From assembly GCA_022702705.1 (NCBI GenBank), contig CM040423.1, forward strand, positions 116,803,738-116,867,737: a stretch of DNA of 64,000 nt. Reading direction: 5' to 3'. The DNA is from Papilionanthe hookeriana x Papilionanthe teres (Eukaryota > Streptophyta > Magnoliopsida > Asparagales > Orchidaceae). Numbering within the stretch: position 1 is the first letter of the stretch; the number at the start of each line of letters is the position of its first letter. Below the pieces are notes generated by a model. The model made no database searches and had not been told where the DNA came from. It was given only the letters and a program-made list of their open reading frames with translations. The position numbers and the translations under genes are program-made. This document shows, piece by piece, positions 22,616-32,435 of the stretch.

Positions 22616-23980
22616 TTTGGGACTTTGATGCTGAAGATTAGGACTTTATTTATTTTATTTGTTTGATGTAAGTTATTTTGAGGATTGTATATGTTTGTAA
22701 TATTCAGTACTTTATTTTGAGACATTGGATGTTAATTAGATTAATCTGCTTGGATTGTTATAGTAGTTAGTTTTTTTGTGTTAGTTAATTGCATTTGTTT
22801 TTTTGTTAATTAGGATGTTAGTTTTCTTTAATATGTTTTTATTTTATTTGGTATTGTTTTAAGCTTTTAAAATTGTTAATCTGTTAGTTTAATTGTTTTT
22901 AATATGTTAGTAATTCATATGTGTAGTGTAGAGTTATTTTAATTGTTGTGTTTAATACTTATCTTAGATTTTATCCCTGCATTTTCTTTAAATTGTTATA
23001 TATATATGGAGAATACTAACGAGTACAAATTCAATGAAAAATGAAAAAGCTCGCAAAAATTTCAAAGAAAAAAGAAATACCTAAACTTCAAAGGTATGAT
23101 TTATTTACTTTCCTTCTTATTCATTATTTAGAATAGATATAAAAATCTAAGTTTGGGGGGAGAGTAAAATACAAATTTAGTTATTCACTTGTTCTCAATT
23201 TCTATTTTCAAATTATTATAAAAATGAATTTTATAGCAAATTTTTCAATTTGATTTAATATGAATTATTTTATTTAATTATTATAAAAGGTTAAAAGAAA
23301 TATTTCTAGTACTTTAATTAATTAAATAGAATAAAATATTTGGTTAAAGGGAATAAGAATATAGTAAACTATTTTTAGTAAGGAAAACTATATTCTAAAA
23401 TTAAAATTCTTAAGTATTCAAGTGAAAAAGAAAAGATTGAAAATTAATGAAGTAAAAACTATGAAGTATATATAAGCTAAGAAATATTCCTAAGTTTCAA
23501 ATTTAGGAAGATGAAAATGAAGTTCAAAATTATTAACAGGCTCTCCAGATACAGTAATTCTCATTAAAAGAAAGAAAAAAAAGAAAAAAAAAGAAAAAGA
23601 AAAAGAAAAAAAGAAAAATGAGGAGAAGCTTGAGGAGATGCCTTATCAAAAATTGGCTTCATTTGATTTAACCTAAAGGGAAAAACTTAGATATTTCCAA
23701 ACTTATGTTTATGGATTAGAATTTTACCTAATAATATTTTCTTGAATTTCTTATCATATGAATATCTTAAGTAGTTATTCTTTTAAATATAGTCATTCTC
23801 GAAATGAATAGTAAGCTAGAAATCTTAGACACGATGACTAAATAATTTATTTCTATAAGATTAATTAAATTACATGAATTATTTTTGTTTAACTTTATTA
23901 TGATATTAATTAATCTAATTCATAGTTATTTAAATTGAAAAATCTTATTATAAAACTCATTATTTTTATGTAGTACTAAA
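22616..23980. other. Non-coding 3' region of element B
   Basis: AT-rich, with no ORF of note. It contains the internal purine tract (23151-23164), an A/AAG-rich run near 23567-23622 and the phrase 'cagatacagtaatcctc/tctc', which is also present in family A near 6657. That shows the two 3' regions are homologous. Confidence 0.6.
23151..23164 (+). other. Internal polypurine-like tract, element B
   Basis: GTTTGGGGGGAGAG, 856 bp upstream of the 3' LTR. It matches the family-A tract at 6241-6255 (865 bp upstream). Confidence 0.5.
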
Positions 23981-24019
23981 ATTACTTGAGGACAAGTAAT
24001 AAGTAAGTTTGGGGGATTT
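23981..24019 (+). other. Hairpin and 3' polypurine tract, element B
   Basis: ATTACTTGAGGACAAGTAAT is a perfect 8-bp stem with loop AGGA. 'aagtttgggggatttt' follows directly before the LTR. The outer pair is A-T here and G-C in family A. Confidence 0.8.
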
Positions 24020-25418
24020 TGATCGCTGAAAAATTTATTAAGAAATTCATACCTATTTTTGATGAAATTGCACTTTAAAGAAGGGTATTCTCTTTATTTT
24101 ATTGCAGGAATGAAGAATTTAGGTGATAAAAGCAAAAATCATAAAAAGGAGCGAATTTGGAGCAAAATCATGCAATTTGTGCTGAGTCACCGACGGTGAG
24201 ATCGAGCCCGCCGACGGCGAGGTTACGAGAAGAAAATTCGAAGACTTTATAACCGTCTCGGCTGACAGCCGAGCTAGAGCGGTTGAAAATCTTCTAGAAG
24301 CCTCGCCGACAACGAGGTAGTTCGTTGTCATGGCAACGAGCTAGTTCGAATGGTGCGGATACATTGAACCTGGACACTTTTTGAAGGGATGCTTACACAC
24401 CTCTTGGTCCTTTGCTCACCTCTATATATAGAAGCCGAAATTCAGTCTATTGTGTGTTACTTGTGTGTCATTGTGTGTTACTTGTGTGTTATTTTGTGTA
24501 CAGTCTTTGTGTTCTAAGTCCAAACTTTTGTGTTCTAAGTGTTATAAGTGAGTTATTTTGAGTCTTCAGTGAGTATTTAGTGAGTTAGTGAGTTTTTAGT
24601 AAGTTTTGCTGTACTGGAAGGAAGAGTCAAAGGAACTGCGAGGAGTCCGTCAGGGATAAATTAAGATAAGTATTTGTATTTATTGTTTTTAACTTTAAAT
24701 GAAATCCATGCTAAGTTTAGTTTCCATGCATTCGAGTAGTTTATTTAGTCTTTCTCCCTGTTTATGAAATTAAGTGACTTGATGAAATTAAAATAAAGAT
24801 ACTTTTATATATTAATAAATTGTGATAATTTTTACTTAAAACTTAATTTACTTTTCAAACTGGTCATTTGATTTGTTAAAATATGTTGATTATCAACTAT
24901 AGTAAAAATTACATCTGATATTCGGGGAATTCAAAAGCCTTGGAAGGAGGGTGCAAATAAATAGGGAAATAATATCACAGGGCATTGAATTGAGCATTTT
25001 AGTGTGACGGACTAAAATATTCAATTCGGTCCTATTGTTTGAGAAGCCGAAGTGTAGATGTTAGCCCTCGGGCGAGGGGAACGTGGGAGCTACGAAGTGG
25101 CAGTCGGTATCCTCTCGACTTAGCCGCGATTCGATAATCAAACATAGGATTAGTCAATATTCTTTACACTGGACCAAAGGGTAAAGAATAGGAATGCTCT
25201 ATTTGTCACAATACCTTAACATTATCTATTTAAATTCATCGATTATTTAAATTTCTAAACAAGGGGAAAGATACTTTTTCCGAATAGTTAAGACTTATTT
25301 AGCAATTAGTTTTATTTCCGCACTTGCAATTAGTATTAATTTTCTACTTAGTTAATTTATCTAATTAAAATACTTAGTTTACTTTATTGCGCTTAAATTC
25401 GAATTCTAAATTTTCGTA

Positions 25419-25452
<34 letters not shown>

Positions 25453-25665
25453 TTAAAATTAGTTTGTTATTTAATTTTCTCTTTCCACAGTGGGATCGAT
25501 AACCGAGGACTCCACTAGAGCCCCGTATTACTTGATACGATACGTATACTTGCGTAGCATCCACAACATAAACAATTACAATTCTATACATATAATATAG
25601 CGGGGTCAAGTTTTTGGCTTCGTTGCAATCAAATTAAAATATCATAATATAAAATTTGTGGGTCA
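24020..25665 (+). repeat. 3' LTR of element B
   Basis: 1646 bp, TGATCGCTG...GGGTCA, aligned with the 5' LTR along its length. Its dyads differ markedly from those of the 5' LTR: TCACCGACGGTGAG (24187), CTCGGCTGACAGCCGAG (24257-24273), CTCGCCGACAACGAG (24302) and a TCGTTG/CAACGA stem (24322-24339). TATA box at 24423-24430; U5 motif at 25526-25557. Confidence 0.92.
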
Positions 25666-25670
25666 CCTTC
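25666..25670. other. Target-site duplication CCTTC, right
   Basis: Direct repeat of 14828-14832. Confidence 0.9.
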
Positions 25671-27165
25671 CCTTTGGTTTTAGCCTAAATTTTAATTAAG
25701 GTTAAAGTTCCTTAATTACTTTTATGCCCTCTTAAACTTATTCATCTCATAATTTATTAAATTAAGCTCAAATGAATTTGAAACTTTTATGTCACTTCAC
25801 TCACATGTCAGTTAAGATATTAGAGGAGAAAATGTGATTTTTCTATTTTTAATTTAATTTATATAATTATTTTAATGGAAAATAGGGATTTTCAATGAAA
25901 ATTTCACAACATGACCAAGGAGAAGTTTCTATCCTTAGGAAAATTATAGGAAGTTTCCACTGACCAGAGGACCATTTGGACCAATTTTATTTATTTTTTG
26001 AATTTTATTTTATATATTATAATTATTTTAAGTTTTAGAGTATTAATTAATTATAAAATAAAATTAAGATGGAAAATTAAGGTTTATATTTTTTTCTTAA
26101 ATCTCTCCGATCCCAATGAACTCAAAAAAACAAATTTTATATTTTTCAGATTTTTTTTTGAGTTTTTAGAAGTATTTTAGTGAAGGGGTTGGAAAATCCA
26201 TTTTTTTAATATTAAAAATTACCCTAAGCCTTTAAAATTCAATATCTTTACTTAGAGACTTAGGAAAAATATTTGATTGGTTCCTAAGTGATTAGGAGAC
26301 AAAATATGACATTTTGGTGAATTTAATATTTTTATAATTTTTATAATTTTTTAATTATTAAATATCCAATCATAGGTAAAATAAATGAAATTTTTAGGAA
26401 AATTCCAATTTTAATTTTCTTAGACTCCTCTGATATTAGAGAGCCCTCAAAACCAACTTGGTAAATTTTTTAATTATATTTTGGGTTTTATGAATTTTTT
26501 AATTTCCAAAATGGCTATATTATTTAGAAAATTCATTTAATGGGTTAAACCACTTCCAATTAACTTCAAAATTTTTATGGAGGTTCCTATTATCCTATGG
26601 AACATGGAAGGAATAATTTTGAGTTATTTTCATTTTAATTTGTTCTAATTAATTAAAAATTAGTTTAAGGTTATGTGAGCAATCAGAATTATTTTTAATG
26701 TTTTAGCTCATGCAATAATTTTTCTAAGTTCCTCTGGTCATAGGGAACCTACCCTAATTTTCCTGGAATTTTCCAATTAATATGCTAATTTTTGGAATTA
26801 AAATACCAAAACAGACATAAAAACTTGAAAAATAGATATCTTGTCATAGGAATCTTCTCTGACTTTGAAAAAATCAGGGAATGTTTTTAATGACAAAGGG
26901 CACAAAAGCCCCATAGTCCCAAGTCATGGTGAATTGTTTGTGTGAGTGGAGAATTGATTTAAGTTTTACCGTATTTAATTAATTTAAAAATAAATACTAA
27001 ATAAATAATTTTGATTTTTTCCCACATCATTCTCCTCTGTTCACTGAGCAAGAGGATATTTTTCTTTTATATTTTAGATTTTTTCTATGCAAAGTTATGA
27101 ATTATTAAAGTTTCTGGTATTTAAATTATTCAGAAAATTCAGATTTTCTTACTTAAACACGTCAG
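25671..27165. repeat. AT-rich repeat-like region, right part, split by element B
   Basis: Continuation of 12166-14832 across the insertion. Recurrent phrases such as 'tcctctg(a/g)(t/c)...agg' appear at irregular spacing. No coding sequence is seen. Confidence 0.35.
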
Positions 27166-29942
27166 CGCCACCTCAAACTACGGCGGGTCGAAGGCACACG
27201 GGGCTTCTTCTGGTTGGGTGCCACCTTCTGAGTCAGCGCCACGCGTCTCCGCGATTCTATCTCATCTCTTTATCCGGCGTGATCCTGGTCATCCATCCAT
27301 TACACGCGCAATCAAACGGCTGTTGGTCATCGTCTCTGTATGGTTCAAACCGAGAGTCGTTCACATAAAAACCCTAAGTTTCACTCATCTCTCAACCAAA
27401 TCACGCGAGGTTTGGTCCTATGTGTTCGTCTAGATAAGGGCCATCCATACAGCTAACATGCATCGAAATGAAGCCAAAATAAATGGGTAATCGCTGGAAG
27501 CTTGGGAGCAAGAGAAGTTCAATACCTTGGCTCTGAAAAGTGAGGCTTTGATCAGAGATGCTCCACACCTTCGTAGTGGTCCCAAGAAGATAGGGATGAA
27601 GCCTCGAGCGATGGTGAATTGTCTGGATATGAAAGTGACCAGACCCGATTTTGATGTTCTGGCCGATAGAGCAAATGGGTGGCCTAGTGAGGGGGCTTTC
27701 ACTGGGGAACTTCTTCTCTACCTCTGGTGAAGGTGTGGGAAGAGTTAATTTGGTTTTGGTGCTGTTTTCAGGAGTGTCCTATTTTCTGGTCTAAAATTGA
27801 GCTCTGAAATTGAGCTCAATCAATGGGGATTAGGGCAGAAATGTAGTGGGACTGAGATTCTCTGTGCTGTGGGAAGGATTGGGAGCAATTTGGGAGGGTT
27901 TCTTGGAGAAAAATTTCAGCACCTGGTTTTGGCCAAAAAGGAGTGCTTATATGGCCATGGCCATAGGGCTGAGCTAGGGGCCAATTGTTGGGTTGATTCA
28001 ACTGCTTAGGTGGAGGGCAGAAGGGCTCTAGTGGCAATTTTGGCTGAGGTGGCCAATTAGTGGAGTTTGGGTGAGTTTAGCTTGGAGGTGGCTCTCGGTT
28101 TTGGTTCCCTCTGGTGACTAGGCTGGCCGGCAAGAACAAGGGAGCTGGACATCAGGTTAAGTGAGTCAGGGGAAGGTTTAATTGTGATTAATCAGTTGTG
28201 GGGAGGTTTTGGGGTAAGGCAAAATTAGATTTTTCCACTTAAGGGAAGAAATTCCCTAAAATGGGGGACCCTTGGTCCATGGCTCACCTAGCTTGGGTTA
28301 GGTACATCTAGGGTGGTTCCTAGGGCTCACTTGGTGGTTGTGGAAAGGTTGGTTTAGTCACATTTGGTTTAACTTGGTTAGGTTTGGTCATAGGTTTAAT
28401 TTTGTTCATATGGGTTAAGGTTGAGCTAACTTGGGTTTGGGTTTGATTTGGTTCCAAATGTCTTTAGTAACATTGTGCACAAGAATGCAGTGAAGAATTA
28501 TTATGAATACATGGAATGGTTTTGAGTTCGATTGATGTGTCAATTTGGTGGATTTTGAGATTTTGGTTAATTTGGGTAGGTTGGGTCAACTTGGGTCTAA
28601 TTTGGGCTAAGGTGAGGTTTAGACCCAATTTAATGTTTCAAATGGTTTAGGGGAATGTGGTGAAGAGTTCCCAACATCAATTGGGAGAAAATTTTAGGTT
28701 TAGGCCAATCAATTTGGTAGATTTTTGGCATGTGTTCAATTTAGGTTAAAATGGGGTAAATTTTGGATTTCAAGTGGGTTTAGGATAAGCTTGGGCTCAA
28801 ATTGGGACAATTAAATGTTGTATTGGTTTTATAAGAGTGTTATGGAGGGTTTAGGATTTAAATTTGGGGGGAATTGGTTGACATTAGGTCAATTTGGGGA
28901 TTTTGGATCATTTAAGCAAAATTGGGGATTTTGGATTTCAAGTGGAATTGAACTAAAATGTGGGCCAATTTGGACTTGGATTTGGTTTAAATTGGTATTG
29001 GGGATGTTTAATTGAAGTTTAAAGTTGTATTTGATCAAAATAGTAGTCAATTGGGTTGATTTGATTTGACATTGGGTCCATTTGGGCTGTGACCCAAGTT
29101 TGGATTTTGGGTTGAAAGTAGGTTAATTTGGCAAAATTGGGTTATGGTGCAGTTGAACAAAATAAAATTGGGAATATTTAGGATTTTTTGAATTTTTTGG
29201 GAATTGTTTGAATTTTTGGAATTATGGGCCAAAAGGGGTATTTAGGGTATTTGGAGGTTATTTGGACTATATTGGGGTATTTTGGTGGATTTAAGAGGTG
29301 GGAATTATTTTGAAATGATTTTTAGGAATTTTTTGAATTTTCGGTAATTTTGGGTAATTTTTTGAGAGTTTTGTGGTTGTAGGGGCAATTTAGGTAATTT
29401 TGGGTAAGTTTAAGGAACCAATGTCAAAACCAGAAATTTTGGAAAAAAGGAATTTGGTTATGGTTGAGTGGAGTGAAATAGTTTTGGTTGAGTCATGGAC
29501 CAAGAAAGTGCTCATTTTGAACATCTAATATGTTGTTCCTAACCCTCTTAGCCAAGGGGCTAGGGGTTTGGATCTATCCATATGAGTGCTCTAATGAACT
29601 AGGAGTCAAGATTAGGTACAAATGCTTTAGGGTTTAGGATGTGTGTAGGAGTATAGTGTGTGAAAGCTAGACCCCACCAAGACCAAGCCACCCAGGGTTA
29701 TCCTAAGGCTTGACAATCCTATATGAATTCATCCTTGTCTTCCTGCACATTGGTCCTAACCTTCCAAGTGGTTTGGACGTTGATGACTATCTATGTAGGA
29801 TTCCAAAGAGATTTAAGATTTGTTTTGAATTTTTAAATGGTGGGTTCCATCTTTAGTCATCTAGGATAGTTAAGGAGAAGTCCTATGGCTAGATCCTAAG
29901 AACTAAGAGGAAAGAAAAGACCTCACCAAAAATGAGGTCAAC
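27166..29942. repeat. Dispersed repeat R1, copy 2
   Basis: Collinear with 1-2905: GC-rich start (27166-27760), G/T-rich middle (28300-29450), 'atgttgttcctaaccctctt' (29530) and terminal hairpin at 29919-29939. The left boundary is approximate because copy 1 is cut by the window edge. No intact ORF is shared by the two copies. Confidence 0.65.
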
Positions 29943-30129
29943 AACTACAACTAAAAAAAATATGAGAAAAGGATTCTTCATCTTGTTTACAAAGATGAAA
30001 AATAGATGCCATTCTCAGCCCTTTTAATTTTAAGATGTTGTCAAGAGGGAGAAAAGAAGAGAACAAGCGCCATAGAAAGAAAGACATAGAAGCTGTGAAG
30101 AGGTGCTTCCAAATTATATTTCCCCATTG

Positions 30130-30830
30130 CTAATTAGGATGAGGGTGAAGCTTAGTATAAAGTAATTTACTAATTGAAATGGTATTAGCTTTTTTCCAGA
30201 TAGGATGATCTTTTTGGCTGATATGTAAAGGGATTTGGTTAATAAGCATGACATTATCCTCTCGCACCAGCTCCCTTAATTTATGTAGATCCCAATCCCC
30301 ATTGAGCCAACAATCAAAGACCAAAATATCATTATGACAGGGTTGGTATTGAAAATGACTTAGATTGGGCATTCCTCAACAGTCGCTCCAGAAAGACACC
30401 TTGCCCTCTCCAAGGTCCCAAATAATTTAATTGCTAGCAATGGATCATGCCTTTAAAATAACCTACCACACCTTAGAGTCTCCAGCTTTCCAATTAACAG
30501 AAGGAAGAGTAGATTGACAATATTTATTTTGCCTAAAAGTGGCCCAAAGTGATTCACTTAATCAAAATTTATACCGTAGTTTACACATGTTTATCTCAAC
30601 TATATGCTGTAAGCCTTTGTAAGCCTTGAATCCAAGGCCCCCAGATTTTTTAAGCTTGCAAAGTTTTTACCAAGAGAGCCAATGTTTTTTAGCTCCCCCT
30701 CCCTCCCAAAGGAATCTGTTAAAAATGTTTTCAAGTAATTTAAGAGAGCTCTTTTTAGCATTGAAACTTTGAGAGCATAAAAATGAATACCTAAGAAGGA
30801 CACTGGAAAGGATCTCTCACATATGCTGGA
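30130..30830 (-). mobile_element. LINE ORF2 fragment, truncated at both ends
   Basis: Minus-strand pieces match the post-RT part of L1 ORF2. One is LNYLKTFLTDSFGREGELKN...SLGKNFASLKNLGALDSR (30600-30760). The other is FDCWLNGDWDLHKLRELVRE...QKDHPIWKKANT (30180-30330), paralogous to VADCWVDGQWNLPLLKDLVD of the LINE at 36015. There is no 5' or 3' end, and the fragment stops within ~10 bp of the plus-strand LINE. Confidence 0.72.
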
Positions 30831-30922
30831 AGGTACTACGGCTCATACTAATAACTCACACTCTGATGGGGAACAAGTGGGTAGCCCTCCTAGATCTTAC
30901 AGGAGAGCTAATCTACGGAAAC

Positions 30923-32435
30923 ATGTTTAATATATTCGTCTGGAACATTAGGGGAATTACTGACCCGCCTTCCTTTAATCGTTTGAAACACCTGTACCGG
31001 GTCCACAAACTTTAGATCATTGCAATTTTGGAGTCTATGGTCTCCATTCACAAATGTCAAATCATGAGAAAATTTAAGTCTTACAATTTCTTTTGTAACA
31101 AGAACAACTAGATACTCTGGAAACATGATATACAACTCGATATTATAGAAGATGATGATCAATTTGTCTTAACAAACTTTTATTATGAAGAAAATCATAG
31201 TTGGACCACTTTTATTTGTGCTAGCTCTCATTTACCAGACAAATACCTTCTTTAGGAGAAACTCATTTACATGGGTGATACTATTACTAAAAATTAATTT
31301 GTCGGTGGCAACCTTAATATGATTATGAAGGCTGCTGAACGAAAGGGACGAGGGCCTGGTGATGTTAAAATCATCCATATCTTTTGTGATAAACTTCTTC
31401 AAGTTGGGCTCTCTGATTTAGGTTATATTGGTGTGCCTTATACTTGGAGGAGAGGGCGTCTCTTTCAAAGACTAGATAGATAACTTGCCAATCACTGCTT
31501 GTTAAATTACTTCTCTGTATCCAGAGTTCACCATCTTAACAACTCATCTTATGATCACATCCCCATCTTACTATCCTTACTTCTCCACTCCAAACCCTCT
31601 GTTTACCAATTGAAATTTTTCAATGTCTGGACTCAACATGACTCTTTTATGGCTCTGGTACAATAGGCTTAGAATTATGATAAAGTTGGGAATGATTGGT
31701 ACACTCTCTGGAAACTTCATAAAATGGTGGCTAGGCATTTTAAAAATAGGAATTACCTCTCTTTTAGAAATGTTCAATCCAAGGTTTTAGAAGAACAATC
31801 TGTCGTGGACAGTTTGGAACTACAAGTCCCCACTCAACCTCATTTACTCCCATAATTAGCTGTGGCTCAGGATAGATTACTTGCTGCTATTGATCAAGAG
31901 GAACTTTTTTACAACAGAAAGAAAATGATACTTATTTTGCTAACACTGATTGCAATACTAAATACTTTCATGCATCTATAAAACACAGAAGGAACATAAA
32001 TATGGTTCTCAAATTTAAGAATGATACCAGTGCTGTTATTACTGATCAGGATGAGTTTGATCTAAATTGTGCTAACTACTTTCAAAACTTTTTTAGTGCT
32101 GCCACCCCTGTCGAGCCTATTGATCCACATTTTTTTGATAAAGAGAAAACTTATACCGCTACCTTAAATCTTATGGAAATCCCTACAGCTGAGGAAATTT
32201 ACTCTATTTTGAAAGAAATAAACCCCAATAAGGCTCCTGGGCCTGATGGTTTTACTTCTATGTTTTATATGCACTGTTGGGACATCATCAAACATGAAGT
32301 TGTTTCAGCCATATAGAGCTTATTCCAAGGTTAGGATCCAAGTAAATATTTTAATGCTGCTCTTCTCATTCTCATCCCTAAAGGTGATGACAAAACATGC
32401 TGGGCTAACCTTAGGCCCTTATCTCTCAACACTAT
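30923..32435 (+). pseudogene. LINE copy 1 ORF2, endonuclease and RT start
   Basis: ATG 30923 reads MFNIFVWNIRGITDPPSFNR, the usual N-terminus of plant L1 endonuclease. Later pieces (FVGGNLNMIMKAAERKGRGP, GVPYTWRRGRLFQRLDR, SSYDHIPILL) follow the EEP endonuclease order. The His and Asp of the SDHxP motif are there, but GGDFN has become GGNLN. The RT N-terminal part reads AEEIYSILKEINPNKAPGPD and then DKTCWANLRPL in another frame. Many stops and frameshifts. The reading breaks exactly at the solo LTR. Confidence 0.8.

Larger units (their letters stand above)
14833..25665 (+). mobile_element. Athila-like element, family B, complete ends but pol-deleted
   Basis: Two LTRs (14833-16502 and 24020-25665) begin TGAT and end GGGTCA. 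They are flanked by CCTTC direct repeats and followed by a tRNA-Asp-type PBS. Inside are gag, a partial integrase, two env-position ORFs, an internal purine tract, and a hairpin plus PPT. Protease, RT and RNase H are absent: the gag reading jumps into integrase at about 18040-18050. The element is therefore non-autonomous. The LTRs also differ by substitutions, indels and (ATT)n length, so it is not very recent. Confidence 0.92.

Noticed and set aside
30130..31500. Head-to-head LINE pieces as a twin-priming 5' inversion
   Set aside because: The minus-strand piece is from the post-RT region, which the plus-strand copy also has; twin priming would give non-overlapping parts of one LINE.
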